The notes beneath the pieces were generated by a model, which did not search any database, was not told the origin of the DNA, and was given only the letters and a program-made list of their open reading frames with translations. The position numbers were made by a program, and so were the translations under genes. Below, in pieces: positions 1 through 12,701 of a DNA stretch of 64,000 bases (the first letter of the stretch is position 1; each line of letters opens with the position of its first letter). Origin of the DNA: Cinnamomum chago (lineage: Eukaryota > Streptophyta > Magnoliopsida > Laurales > Lauraceae); NCBI GenBank assembly GCA_038049695.1, contig CP142456.1, forward strand, positions 74,423,422-74,487,421. The letters run 5' to 3'.

Positions 1-618
1 TAACTGGTTGCTAAATTTCTATATTTCTCTTTTCTAGTTGATCTGGATCATTGGCCCTATTAAATTGATGATGGATCTGCAAGAAAAACTTATCATTTTA
101 ACACCCATGGTTATTTTCTCACTGAATTCTTTCTTTACATCTCCAACTTCTTGTTTGGGAGAAAGCTAATATCATCATCATCAACACTGATGCTTTGTCA
201 CAACACATTTTCAACATCCCTTTTTTTAAAGTTGGTAACAGCAGTATTTCAATTGTTCCATTTGGGAGGTTTTCCACGTTATGCTATTACCCATTGGTGC
301 CCATCATTCTCAACCTTCGTTTCAGCAGAAGTTTTAGAAATACCAACATGTATGACTGCCGAGGGGTAGTACCTCTACTGCTATATGATGGTGACAGCTG
401 TTATAATGATTGAAGATAAATTGAATGAAAGTGGCCTGATTTTGTGCATGCACGTGTGTTTCCTACACCATCGCACATTTGCTGTTGTGTTTGATTGTGT
501 GCATAGAATTGGTCAGTATGTTTCTATATATTTTTCTACACCATTGCTCATTTGCTGTCATATTTGATTGTGTGAATAGAATTGGTGATGTTCTTCTTTA
601 ATATTGTGTTTTGCTCAG
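1..618 (+). other. Intron of the ALG12 gene; upstream exons outside window
   Basis: No coding exon is recognisable before the splice acceptor at 617-618. The stretch is AT-rich and holds a repeated phrase (a variant of 'caccatcgcacatttgctg' near 470 and again near 540), which suggests a short local duplication. Since the first visible exon starts deep inside the family's C-terminal half, this is best read as intron, with the ALG12 promoter and 5' exons before position 1. Confidence 0.6.
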
Positions 619-3600
619 ACACATCCATTTCACTGGTACTTCACTTCTGCTCTTCCTCGCTCTTTGCTTGCAGCATATCCTCTTTGTTTGGTAAGATTAG
701 AAATTGAGGCACCCAAAATGATATTTAACTCCCATTTTATATCTTGGTTCACATTTTCATATGCTTGCTTGCTAGAAGAAGTTGCACTTTTCAATCTTTA
801 GAAAGGACAATCTTGTTCAAGTAATTTTGTGCATTGAGCAAGATAGTTTATTAAAGAAAGCTTCAGTTAGCATGAAGATACATCTTCTGCAAAAAAGCTT
901 TTCTGTTATATCAGTTTGCATAATCTTGGAATCATTTTTTTCACTTCTTTTGTCTTTTTTGAGAATTAAGGAACTTCCATTAAGAATTAAGGAACTTCAA
1001 TTATTTTCTGTTGTACAGAGCCCCTCTGTCGAGGAAATGAAGGGCTGAAAGAAAAAGACCATGACAATTTGAACCGAAGAAACTAAGAAATGAAATCATT
1101 TTACAATCAGAATATCTCCTTGTCCACCCCAACTTGGGCTAAGCTTATCTGTGTCTTCATTGAGCTGTTTAGGAATATGTCAGCATGCGGCATTTGTGTC
1201 CTTCTCTAGCTCCTTATGTCCCTAGGAATGTGGAAGAGCGGCTATGGCAGTGGAGCTTCTCCACCAGCCCAGGCAATTGCATTTCTGGAGTCCCCCTTTC
1301 TTCTAGTATGGGGTCATGGATCTGAGACTGCAGTATCTTTCATTCATACAGTTTTTAACTTTTTTTATTACAAATTAACACACACACACACACACACTTT
1401 GCTTTTTGTAAGAATATGTAGGAAGTAGTAAGGCAGCATATTTGTTTGACATTGTGCTTCTTGTTTTGCAGCTTGGGGTGTTAGTTGACAGGAGGATCCA
1501 ACGGTTCATTCTGCCAGTTTTTTCTTTCATTTTACTTTACTCAAAACTTCAACATAAGGTCTTGCATTAGTAGTTTAAGCTTCAATTCAGTTAATTTATT
1601 GGTTTTGGCTTTATTTATGAATATATATAAAAAATGTTCTCTCTTTTTTTTTTTTTCCACAGGAGCTCCGCTTTATATTTGGTTCGATCCCTATCTTCAA
1701 TTTATCAGCAGCTATTGCGGCTAGCAGAATGTATGTGTGGATATTTTATTTTTATTCCTGTCAAAACTTTTCCTGTCATATAGTTTTTAAAGGTGGGTTG
1801 TGATTTTAATGCTGCTGCTGTAGAACATATAACTTCCTTTTAACTTCTAAGGGACCACAGGACTGAGCTTATTGGGGAACATTGTTGTGTCAACTCTTTT
1901 CATTGGTTTGTAACAGTAGAGATGTTCTGGTAAAAATTGAAAAACTGCATGGTGCCACAGTAAGATGGTTTCAGATATCTAGGAGCAACTATTAAAAAAA
2001 AGCAAAGGGCTTACACAAGATATCACAACTAGGATCAGTTTGTGGCAGGGAAAATAAACACAAGCTAGAGGAGTATAATGCAATCATTGAGCGCCATTTT
2101 AGTTAGATAAACATTGTTACAAGGTAGCATTTAGACCTGCATTTTATATAGAGTTGAATGTTGGGCAACAAAGAAACGATTGGAAGACAAAGTACATGTG
2201 CCTGTGTTGAGTATGCGGTGGCCCAGGAAAAGCATTTAGACTTGTGTTTTTAGTGATTTCTTTAAATTGGAATACATGCATATATAACATTTTGGTCATC
2301 AACTTGGATTACAATGAATCATAGTCCTCTCTAAATTAGAATCTTTATTTGATATATTTGCTTAATAAAGAGAGTTGAATTTCTACTGCCTTACAAACCA
2401 GTCTGTTGGACTTCGGTAGCTTGCATGTGATCAATCCGATAGTGGCCTCCGCTTCAATGAGAATGAAATTTGGGCCAGTGCCAGTCTGAAGTTAAAAATA
2501 AGCAAAGTGTCATTGCGAAATGTAGATGCACCATGACCATTCCCTCAACACCGACCTCAAAGCCCCTTACGAAGGTTTCCTTATGCACCATCCACTCTTT
2601 TTTGGTGCATGTACCCTATTATGAGCAAACCAAAACCTTCAGCTACTTATATGAAAAGAGATGGAGATGGGACGCTCTTGCTTTAGGTCCCTTGATTTTT
2701 GAATAGTCTAGACAATGACCGGTTGCCAACACCAAGAACAATATCGATGAGATGAATTCGTTTATCTGGTGCCTTCACCTTCCCATGAAGTCCATTTAGT
2801 GTGACCTGTTACATTTCCCAATACGTTTGTTGTTTTCATGTCAATCTTGAATAGCATCCTTCTTTCTTTAACTTCTGTCTCAAATTAATTGCCTTGTTAT
2901 CTATTAAGTCCCCATCCACATCTGTCTTCCCTTTACAATGCTCCTTGTGTTGGCCTGATAATTTATGACATCATATCACTCATTCTGTTTAATACCATCT
3001 TTGTCAATAAGTTGTAGACACATCCAACTGAGGCGATGGGTTGAAAATCTTTTCGAGCTTCTAAACCTTTACCTTCTGGAATTAGTGCTACAATGTTCAA
3101 CTCTTTGCTCATTTTGCCTCTACCATGAATTTCCTCCCACTTTTCCACAGAATTTGATTATAAGAATCTCCATCTAACCTTAACAAATGCAAAGTTTAAT
3201 CCGTTGGCCCCCCAGACCTCATCTTCAATGAATTCTCTTTCTGACCACTCTGCCTTATTTCTAGGAATTGAACTGAAATCCATCCCTTCAAGAGTAGGCA
3301 AAAAGTTTGCTCCTTTGCACATAGGGCCACTGGCAATAATATATATTTGACCTCATTCTTGATTTCTTCTGGATTCTCATACTCTATCTTCACTTTGTCT
3401 TCGCTCTGCTGTGATAAGAAGAAGTTGTGTCTTCTGGAGGCTCGCTATTCTTGCCTTAAAAAATCCTCACTGCATAATTCAGATCATCTCTCCTTTCACC
3501 AGGAGATACATTTCTTTCTTCCAACCTGTCCCACATGTCAAGTTTGCATTTTGGCGATTGATTTATTTCTACCCTTCCATTTACTTTTCATGTGTTAAGC

Positions 3601-5649
3601 TTTTCCTTCAATATTTGACACTGTCTTCATAATTTAAATCCAGCCCATGCATCAACTAGAAAATCAGCATATCATTTTTCCACCATTCCAAGAAATCTAG
3701 GCTAAATATGATTAAGAGATGGATTAGTGCCTAATGAAACAAAATATTATGTTAGATTTAGAATTCTTTCTTGCTCAGTATATCTCATATTAATTCTTTT
3801 CAGCTACAACAATCGGAAGAAAAGTGTGTGGAAGTTGCTTTACTTTGCCTTGGTTGGGTCTCTTCTTGGCAGGTTGGGTGACCAGTCCTTTTTCTGTTTC
3901 AAAAAATTATTTTAAATCTCAGATAACCCCTCCATTTGGTTTCTTTTTGCTAATGTTGTCATTGTTTTAGTCTAGGATGCTCTATGATAACATTCATGGC
4001 GTCATATCAGAACTACCCTGGTGCTTATGCTCTAAAAACTTTGCACCAAATTGGTGAGTGTATTTTCATCATTTTGAGTTAATTGAGCATTTCTAGGCCC
4101 ACCACAAAACATATTGCTATCCATGTTATTGTTTTGTGATAAGTATACTTCTATACTGTACAGCTTTTGATCTTAATACAGTCACCATTTTCCCAAAAAA
4201 AAAAGAAAAGAAATCAGTTGAACCCCACTTTCTAGATCACCTGCTCCAAAAGGTAGGTAATTTCACTGATCTTTTGACCCTCGCATGTGCATTGAAACTT
4301 GAAAGTGGATCATTGAAGTTTTCCAACATTTGTTTATTTAATACATGTGTCAAAGAACAATAGAAGCCTGCAATGTAAAGAAAAAAATGGAAAAGATTAG
4401 AGGAGAAGTAGAGAGATGATGAAGAAAGAAGGAACAAAATAGCCCAGAGTAGGAGAAATTTGTCATGCATTACTAAGTAGCATGAGTAAAACTCTTTCAT
4501 CAATTGTGATTTGATTAGTTTAACAAATTTTCCAGTAATTACAACGAAGCCTCACAAGGCTAATTAATCAGTGAGCCCCCCCAATTAAATTGTAGGTCTC
4601 AACTCCTCAAGTTGATGCATGAATGTCTATCTTGCTCTTCTTGGAGAAGCCACGATGAATTTGGCTTTATGAAATTCCTTTCATTAGTAAGTCCACTGCT
4701 TGATGATCAAACTGCGTTTGAACTTAGACAATTCTCCGGAGGAGGGAAACTCGGGTGGGGCCAACCCTGGGCCTGCATGTCTCCTCCCGAATGCAAATGA
4801 AATTTATGGTAACTTTTTTGGGATTGGGATTAGGCCGGGATTTTGAAGCTAGTTTGAATTTAGTCCTGGCTTGTGGTTGAGCCTTCGGCTACCTGAATTG
4901 GGCCTAGATTCCTAATTATATGTCATGGTTATAGTTCTCAATTCCATTCTGTTGCCCCTTTTGTTTTGGCCATAGAGTGGAACATTCCAAGGTTCCCGTC
5001 ATTTGTTCCATTTCGGAGAAGATGCAATGGAAAAGCAGATCTTTTAAAAAACATTTTAAAATAGAATAATGAGTAAAATTCTAAATGACTTGAGAGGTTC
5101 TTATTTACTCAAACTGCACTATACAAAGCAAACATTTTTCCACTAAGAATTTGGGATTTATATTTTGTTTCCAAACACCCCTTCTGGTTTCGGGGATTAT
5201 AGGTTTTCTAGACATTTGAAAAGGGGTAGCATGGAGAGGGTTGCGTTTGAAAGTGGTGTTTGTAGGGAAAATACCTCATATAATTGCCTAAATGAGGTCA
5301 TATGACCCTTATTTCATGACTTCTAGTTATTTTGGGGTGGTGAATGTGGTAACCTGCCACCACCCAAAAAGAAAGAATTGCTTTGGCTAGAATAGACAGT
5401 GTCTGTTTTGGCTAGAGCAGGCCTGTTGCGCCAACGCACTCTTGGTTGAGTGGTGTTTGCAACTCAGGTATCACACACATGCTCAGTGATTGATCCCTGT
5501 GTCTTCAAGTATAGAGTACCACTCTTGACCAATAGTCCAACTTTGAAAAAAAAAAAAAAAAACAGAGAGAAGGAACAGGCCTGTTTCGGCAGGAACAAAG
5601 TGGAATTCTGGTTGGAAAATTATAGGGGTCATTGTATTCCTTTCTCCCA

Positions 5650-5695
<46 letters not shown>

Positions 5696-8600
5696 ATCCG
5701 GCTGAAATGAGAGCACAAGCTTGGGTGTTGGCTTAGCTTGCTAATGTTATATCTATTTTGTGACTGAGGCTTGGGTTTTGTCACAGGTTCATATCTTGAA
5801 ATTGGGTTGAGTTTAACAATTTGGACTTCAACGAGTCTCGGGCTCAGGCTCGGGATTGGTGTTTATGTAATGATATGTAATACAGAGAAGGAGAAAGAGA
5901 TGAGAGTTGGAGAGAAAACCGATGCCTCAATGGGAGGATCGTCTGTATATTTATAATATCATTATGCCCTAATCAAGGGGTCTAAACATGCTAATTAATA
6001 CAATCAGAATAATGAATGAATCAATCTCCTAATCTATGTAAGGAAATAATACAGAGAAATCAGCAACCTAATCTAATCACAGAATCCCACACATGGGATT
6101 TTATATACAACTGAGTGGGCTGGGCCCCTAATGGAACAGGGCCTGGGCCTAGTAGGGCCTAAGCCACATGTGTGAAACGTGTTGTTTGAGTAAGAGTCAT
6201 ATCTTGCCTTTTCCTATTCATAGTTCTCGTGCTTTATCATCTTTTGATATTATTCACACTGAAGTTTGGGGAATTGCACCCACCTTGAGTAGGACAGGCT
6301 TTAAGTATTATGTGACCTTCATTGATGATCATTCCCGTTTCACTTGGATTTATTTCATGCGCTTCAAATATGAAGTACTTTCTCTTTTTCAAAAGTTTTA
6401 CAATATGGTTCAAACACAATTTCAAAAAGAAATAAAAATTCTTAGGTCTGATTCCGGTGGAGAATACATGTCCCATGAGTTTTCTGCCTTCCTTTCTGAT
6501 AAAGGAATTCTTCACCAAAAATCCTGCCCACATACTCCACAACAAAATGGTGTTGCGGAGAGGAAGAACATGCATATTCTTGAAACTGTTCGAACTCTCT
6601 TACTTGCATCCTTAGTTCCTCCAAATTTTTGGTGTGATGTTGCACAGACTGCTGTGTATCTCCTCAATCGTCATCCTAGCTCCGTTCTAGGAAAGACTAC
6701 TCCATATGAAGCTCTCTTTGGTCATACCCCTTCATATTCTCACTTACGTGTTTTTGGTTGCTTGTGCTTTGTCCATCTTTCACCTACAGAGCGCACTAAG
6801 TTGTCTCCACAGGCTGCCAAATGTATCTTTCTAGGTTACAGTGCTGAACACAAGGGATTTCTGTGTTATGACCACTCCAAGAAACGCATGTGAATATCTC
6901 GTAATGTGATCTTCTTGGAACACATTCCTTTCTTCTCTTTGCGTTTGGATACTCATCCTATTGCTGTGTCTTATCTGCCACAATTCCCTGCGACTACTTC
7001 TCCACCACCTATAACCAATGTCTATGTCCGGCGTAACACGGTTCCTCCTGTGGGGCCTCCTCCTCCTGATCCTATCCCAATGCTGCCTACTGCACCCTCA
7101 GGTATTAATACTTCCTCTTCTGATAGTGTCATACCCTTGCGACGCTCTAGTCGTCCTTCTGTTGCTCCTGACAGATATGGCTTTCCTGCTCTTTTCACTT
7201 CTTTGGATAGTGCTCCTATACCCACCTCTTATTCACAGGCTTCGAAGATTGCATACTGGCAGGATGCTATGACTGAGGAGTTGCTTGCTCTTGAAGCAAA
7301 CAACACATGGGACTTGGTACCGACTCCTGAACGAGCCTCTGTGATTGGCAGTAAATGGATCTACTCTGTCAAAGTTAACTCTGATGGGAGTCTTGATCGC
7401 TACAAAGCCAGATTGGTTGCGCAGGGTTACAAGCAGGAGTATGGCATTGACTATGAGGAGACATTTGCACCAGTGGCTAAAATGACCACCGTTCGTACTC
7501 TTCTTTGTGTCGCTGCAGCCCGCAACTGGCCTCTATGACAAATGGATGTCAAAAATGCTTTTCTTCATGGCGATTTGAAAGAGACTGTCTACTTAAAACC
7601 TCCTCCAGGCTATGCTTGTCCTCCTCAGCATGTTTGCAAGTTGCGAAAATCCCTTTATGGACTTAAGCAGGCTCCCAGGGCTTGGTTTGATAAATTCCGG
7701 GCAGCAATTCTTCAAGCTGGGTTTCGTCAGAGTCATTCTGACAGTTCACTATTTCTTAGATGGACACCGAAGGGTTACACATTCCTTTTAGTCTACGTTG
7801 ATGATATGATTATCAGTGGCAATGATATTTCCGGCATTACGGATCTCAAGCACCATCTCACTCGCCACTTTCGAATGAAGGATCTTGGTCCTCTCACCTA
7901 CTTTCTAGGGCTTGAGATTTCGCGTACCAAATCAGGCATTCGAGTCCATCAGCGTAAATATGCTGCTGATTTGATCACCTCAGCAAGACTTGATGATGCT
8001 CACACGTTTGATACGCCAATGGAATTAAACAACAAACTCAGTACGAAGGATGGCCCTCCCTTGGATGATCCCTCTATTTTTCGACGGATAGTTGGTAGTT
8101 TGCTCTACTTAACTATGACTCGACCTGATATTTCTCATGCAGTTCGTACGGTTAGCCAATTTGTGAGCAATCCTCACAAACCCCATCTTGCTGCTGCTTT
8201 GCGCATACTCCGCTATGTTAGAGGCACTCTTAATCATGGTCTCTTCTACCCTTCTGATACTTCTCTGCGATTATTAGCATATGCAGATGCCGACTGGGCC
8301 GGTTGCCCTGATTCTCGACGCTCTACCACTGGCTGGTGTATGTTTCTTGGTGGCTCTTTGATTTCGTGGAAGTGCAAGAAGCAAACCACCGTGTCAAAAT
8401 CTTCTGCTGAGGCCGAATATCGGGCAATGTCGTCCGCCAGTGCTGAAATCATCTGGCTCCGCCGTCTTCTCTGTGAATTCGGTGTCCTTGTTGATAGTTC
8501 TACACCTCTTCATGGGGACAATACCAGTGCTATCAGAATTGCTAATAATCCATTCTTTCACGAACAAACGAAGCACATTGAGATTGATTGTCACTTCATC

Positions 8601-11600
8601 CGTCAGCATGTTGTCACTGAGAAGATAACCTTGCCTCATGTCTCTACTCATGACCAGTTGGCCGATATCGTCACCAAAGCACTTCCCAAACTGCGCCATC
8701 ATGAGCTCACTAGAAAATTGCTGTTTTCTACATTACCACATCAATTTGAGGGGGAGTGTAGAAGATAATGTGGCTTAGGCCCACTAGGCCTAGGCCCTGT
8801 TCCATTAGGGGCCCAGCCCACTCAGTTGTATATAAAATCCCATGTGTGGGATTCTGTGATTAGATTAGGTTGCTGATTTCTTTGTATTATTTCCTTACAT
8901 AGATTAGGAGATTGATTGATTGATTATTCTGATTGTATTAATTAGCATGTTTAGACCCCTTGATTAGGGCATAATGATATTATAAATATACAGACGATCC
9001 TCCCATTGAGGCATCGGTTTTCTCTCCAACTCTCATCTCTTTCTCCTTCTCTGTATTACATATCATTACAGTTTAACCATATGTATATGGGCTTAGTCAA
9101 TACTCAGCCTGACCCAGACCAAGTTGCACCCTTAAATCCCTGTTTATCACTCCTTGACAAAGTGATGATCAAGCTCTCTGTTCTCGGTCTGTTTATGATA
9201 CATGTTATATATCAATTTCAACATGTAGGGATGTAAATGAGCTGAGCTTGACCAAGCTTATGCTTGAATCAAGTAATCAAAGCTCAAGTTTGGCTTGAAC
9301 TTGAGTCAAGCTTGACAAACCAGCTCGAGCTAGGTGGGTTCACTTTCCAAGCTTAAGCTTAATTATAAATGAGCCAAGCCAAGCCAAGCTTGAGCTCTGG
9401 TTGATTTGTCCTCCAATATTATAACATATATGCATATATGAAACTTATATAATATTACAAGTGCATTTATCATATGTGGGCCCCACTTGAAAATAATATT
9501 GCATATATAAATAAATACAATATAGTATATATAGTAACTGTATCCAAAAATTAAATGAGTCTAGTCCTGCTCAAGTTCAAGCCAAGCCCCTAACAAGCTG
9601 AGCTTGACCAGGCCAGGGCCAAATAGGCTGTTGGTCAAGCTGAGCATGTGAGCTAATTGAGCCAGCTCAAGCCTGGCTGGATTAGCACATGAGCAGAGCT
9701 CAAGCTCTGACACGACTCAGCTTGTTGATTATACTGAGTTCTTATGAGTTCTGTTTCAAGGGTTCTTATGTTGCACACGTAGGTGTTTATGGATGGTTTC
9801 CAACATTCATACACGGATATCAAACCTTGAGATCATTTGCCCGTGCTATATATCCAGTAAATGACCTGCTGCAGGGTTTATTTCTAATATCGACACGTTC
9901 TTAGCTGTGATATTCTTGTAGAAAACATTCAACCATCTGGCCGAATTCTTAAAATTAAGAGGCTGCTTATGGAAAATGGGAGGTGTCATTTACAGGTATT
10001 CCATTGAAATACCTACAAATCCACTTCCTCGAGCAGTCAATTTCTAGAAGTCCCAAATGCCTGTTTGGTAATGTATTTACATGGAAGAAGCTTGATATAC
10101 GTTATTCAAGTCTTGGAGCAAGGAAGTAGAAAAGACCAGACATGTACCAATGATTTTTTATGGAAATCCTTCTGAGTGTCTGATATAGCTTTATATTCTT
10201 TTACTTAAATTACCTAAAGGCATTTTGAAGCTATTACAATTTTCCAAATAGCTCCTAAATTTCTGAAGATTCTAGTCCATCCAACATACTTCTTGATTCC
10301 CAGGGTATAAACATGTACTCAATTGTGCTTCCAGTAGACTAGTTGTTGCAGGTTTTAAATTTGTCATGAGAAGTACCTCCCGATCAGTGCATTTTGAGAA
10401 AAAAAAGAATGATTTTCTTTATATTTCGTTATTTTCTTCTACGTGGGCTCTAATACTGATCCATACACAGATTTAAAATGATGCGTGTTTTCATTATCTG
10501 TATCTCCTTGATGATTGGTTGTATTTTGTATATTGGGGATTTCTGATAAATATTCAATTTCTGTAGGTCATAGTGGAAATTCTACTGATCAGTGGGTTCA
10601 CATTGATTCCTTTGCAGCAATCAATGGGATTTCCCGCTTCTGTGAAAACAGTTTGCCATGGAGGTATGTTACAGCAGGCAGTTTGGCTTGATTGTAATTC
10701 ATGTTTTTTCAACAATAAGAGTACCTTGTGTAATGCTTTAGTGAGGTGGCCCATTTTGTTCCTTTGCTGCACTCGAATATCTAATAAACAGCGTTCTCAA
10801 AACATTCAGGTATTCTAAAGAAGAAGGGATTGACATGAAAGAATTTCGCCTTAGAAATTTCACTTACCTTGTTAAGTGAGTTTTCTCTTACGACTCTTGG
10901 CTGTATTTGATCTTATATGACAAGGACTTCGCTTTTAGTGAAAACTCTTAATCTGTCCTGTTCATTTTGTAGTATTATTTATGTTTATCATGAACCTATG
11001 GTCCTTAAAATTGGCTGTCTGGGTCAAACTGGTCTTGACCGTCCTGAGCTGAGTCCCTCCCACGTGTTTGGCTGAGTACTCTTATAACTTGCAAATGGTG
11101 TTTCATTTCCCCCCTTGGAGAATGTGTGGGAGCAACCAATGAGAAAGTTTTTGGAGATCAAAACACATTTTCTAGGAAGATCCAAGGCTTTGATTCATAT
11201 CAGTCAACAAAACATCAACCGTGTAACTATGGGACTTGGGCACCAGCTGCCCATAACTAATTGGATTCATCAAAAACTAATAGAGCCCAAGTCCTTAATT
11301 CTACACTTAAAAGGACTTTTTTTTAACGAATTCTTATAATTTTTTAGACATTTTATAAGGCTTTAATTGGACTGTGTGCAGCTCGGTCTAACTCGGCTGT
11401 CAAGTCGACTCGAGGGTGACCAAGTGGCACCCTGAGCCTGAGTTTCGAAACCTTGCATGAACCAATTTGTTATTAGGGATAATCGGACCTTTACCTGGCA
11501 TGCAGCAACTTGTCATTAAATAGAACGTAAATGAGAGTTCGCCCAGGAATACATTGGTTGCTAGATACATTGCCTTGTGCCTGACATGCCACCTTATAGC

Positions 11601-12701
11601 ACCTTGTCTCATTTTACATAGCACTATAGTATAGGTTGCTTGGCTGACCAAGGTGATATACCTCTTAAAATAGTGATGTATCCTTCTGTATTTATCATAT
11701 AAATGCACACATGCTGCCGGTGCGTAAATCTTTTCTATGTCTTTTCACACCCACCTTGTGCTAAAACTGGTACGCATTACACAAATCATACTGGCAAACA
11801 GGACAGGTAATAATAACCCGTCTTTTTACCTTGAATGGGGCTAGCAATGTTTCTTTTCGACGTTGTCAGGAGAAGATGCTACAAGAACCAAGTGGAGGAG
11901 TTTTCAAGTTAACTTGTAACTTTTGCTTGTCAAGCCAGCATATGGAAATGAAAATGAATAAGCCTGCTAAGGCCTAAACTTTTGGAGCATTCGACAATCT
12001 TCCTTACTCTATAAAGTTTTAGTTGCACAAATCGAAACTTAGGATGAAGCTCTCATGGCTTGTCTAAACCATGGAATTATTTTGATCCTTCAAGTCATAA
12101 AAGTGGCATTGGCTTTAGAAAATGACATATTTTCTCCTTTTGATGCTTCCACTCCCTCCAGATTCTGTTTAGTAACAGGTTGTTTGCATTGTATGGTGCT
12201 GGGCTTTGTAGTTTAGGGTTTGTGCTGTGTGTTGGTTGTGCTTTCTTTAGCTCTCTCCTCCTTTGTTTACATTTATTCACAGAAGTCTTGGTGGGGCATC
12301 CGTATTACATACGCCACATGCATGGTATGTTAGAAATATAATACACGCACACTTATATTGACACACACACACACACATTGACAAGAACATAGAATAAAGT
12401 AATGATATTGGATTTCTTCTTTTTGATGAGTGGAAAGGGGCTCATGGCTAGGACTATGATGATGCTTCCTTATTTTTTGCTTTTTCAATGCAGAAATAGC
12501 ATGTATGGAATGAAATCTTTAATCAAGCTCTAATTCTAGCAGCCATGATCTGAGTTTTTTAATCTCATACTGTGTCACAGCGAGCATCCCAACATCGATG
12601 GATTTAGGTGCTTATTCGCGGTGGATGGATTTTCAAGGGTCAGACTCCTAGTCAACTTCCCACCCATTTTATTGGTGAGATGCCTAATCACTTTCTTATG
12701 A
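619..12701 (+). CDS. ALG12: ALG12-like dolichyl-P-Man: Man7GlcNAc2-PP-dolichol alpha-1,6-mannosyltransferase (C-terminal 220 aa; 5' end outside window)
   Basis: This ER multi-pass enzyme of family GT22 adds the eighth mannose to the lipid-linked N-glycan precursor. Eight phase-compatible exons are visible: 619-690, 1472-1558, 1663-1730, 3804-3872, 3971-4053, 10567-10663, 10810-10875 and 12581-12701; together 663 nt, in frame throughout. Recognisable family stretches are HWYFTSALPRSLLAAY (exon 1), the HKELRF motif split exactly between K and E by an intron, YNNRKKSVWKLLY, QNYPGAYALKTLHQ, WVHIDSFAAINGISRFC and the terminal IDGF segment. The last exon reads through a possible donor at 12674 to TGA 12699-12701; the final ~12 residues look less conserved, so a further exon is possible. 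An AATAAA at 12908-12913 could serve polyadenylation. The intron at 4054-10566 holds an LTR retrotransposon. The assignment rests on remembered family motifs. Confidence 0.9.
1955..2225 (+). pseudogene. Decayed LINE (non-LTR) reverse-transcriptase C-terminal fragment
   Basis: Within an ALG12 intron, discontinuous plus-strand translation resembles the region downstream of LINE RT palms: a 'VRWFQ-YLGATI' like block (FRYLG is the family form), then 'ITTRISLWQGK', then 'ECWATKKR' (AECW..KR in the family). Frames are broken by indels and stops, so nothing is translatable. The unit is a short, old remnant and its ends are approximate. Confidence 0.5.
2940..3610 (-). pseudogene. L1-type LINE reverse-transcriptase fragment, minus strand
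   Basis: Minus-strand translation shows pieces typical of plant L1 RT: ENPEEIKNEV near 3350-3375, a 'LL(E)GW/MDF' like block near 3270, and IALIPE...DFQPIASVGCVYNLLTKMVLNRM spread over about 2975-3090, matching the family pattern 'ALIPK...FRPISLVG..YKLLAKVL..R'. Frames shift between blocks and the catalytic FADD region is absent. It lies inside an ALG12 intron, antisense to the host gene. Limits are approximate. Confidence 0.65.
5420..5561 (+). repeat. Putative tRNA-derived SINE with poly(A) tail
   Basis: A pol III A-box-like TGGTTGAGTGGTG lies at about 5443-5455, a B-box-like GTGATTGATCCC near 5487-5498, and the unit ends in a run of 17-18 A at about 5545-5562. Order and spacing fit a short SINE in the ALG12 intron. 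No target duplication was established. Confidence 0.4.
5656..5692. repeat. (TC)n microsatellite
   Basis: An uninterrupted TC/CT dinucleotide run of about 37 bases in the ALG12 intron, 170 bp upstream of the Copia insertion. Likely polymorphic in length. Confidence 0.95.
5866..6169 (-). repeat. Left LTR copy, inverted (U5 end outward)
   Basis: These 304 bp match the reverse complement of 8768-9070 with about four substitutions and one 1-bp indel. The first 11 nt of the LTR (TGTAGAAGATA) are missing at the inner junction, where the copy abuts integrase-coding sequence at 6169/6170. Confidence 0.95.
6170..8768 (+). pseudogene. Copia pol remnant: integrase, reverse transcriptase, RNase H
   Basis: Translation begins inside the integrase zinc-binding region (CETCCLSKSH), then the integrase core, where the usual first catalytic Asp of the 'H.DVWG' motif reads Glu (HTEVWG), followed by RSDSGGEY and NGVAERKN. 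RT motifs are QMDVKNAFLHGD and YVDDM (near 7795), then MKDLGPL..FLGLE. RNase H shows DADWAGCPDSRRSTTG, SSAEAEYRAMS and HIEIDCHFIR. TGA stops at 6891-6893 and 7536-7538 interrupt an otherwise continuous frame, and the open frame runs into the LTR at 8768. Gag, protease and the pol N-terminus are absent, so it cannot be autonomous. Confidence 0.95.
8757..9070 (+). repeat. Right LTR (314 bp, TG...CA)
   Basis: It starts TGTAGAAGATAATG directly after a polypurine tract at 8747-8756 and ends CATATCATTACA before the GTTTA duplication. 'TATATAAAA' near 8828 could be the LTR TATA box. Confidence 0.9.
9226..9735. repeat. Degenerate hAT-like repeat rich in 'gagct(t)gagc' phrases
   Basis: The left edge TAGGGATGTAAATGAGCTGAG resembles common plant hAT-type termini, and the interior repeats GAGCTCAAGCTTG-like words. 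The right edge is vague (near the 'gactcagcttgttgatta' stretch) and I found no target duplication. It lies in the ALG12 intron. Confidence 0.4.

Larger units (their letters stand above)
5866..9070 (+). mobile_element. Ty1/Copia-type element with mutually inverted LTRs and 5-bp target duplication
   Basis: The insertion lies in an ALG12 intron in the host's orientation and is bracketed by GTTTA at 5861-5865 and 9071-9075. Its right end is a normal PPT (GAGGGGGAG) followed by an LTR. Its left end is not a direct LTR but the reverse complement of the right LTR, so both outer termini are U5 ends (TGTAATGATATG... and ...CATATCATTACA). Between them lies a partial pol (integrase to RNase H); primer-binding site, gag and protease are missing. 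Pol has two in-frame stops. The exact duplication argues that this rearranged form integrated as such. Confidence 0.9.

Noticed and set aside
1216..1428. Plus-strand open frame between ALG12 exons (LGMWKSGYGSGAS...)
   Set aside because: ALG12 exons 619-690 and 1472-1558 join in phase without it and family sequence is continuous, so it is intron.
5771..5956. Short open frame crossing the left border of the Copia insertion
   Set aside because: It runs from host intron into the inverted LTR, so it is accidental.
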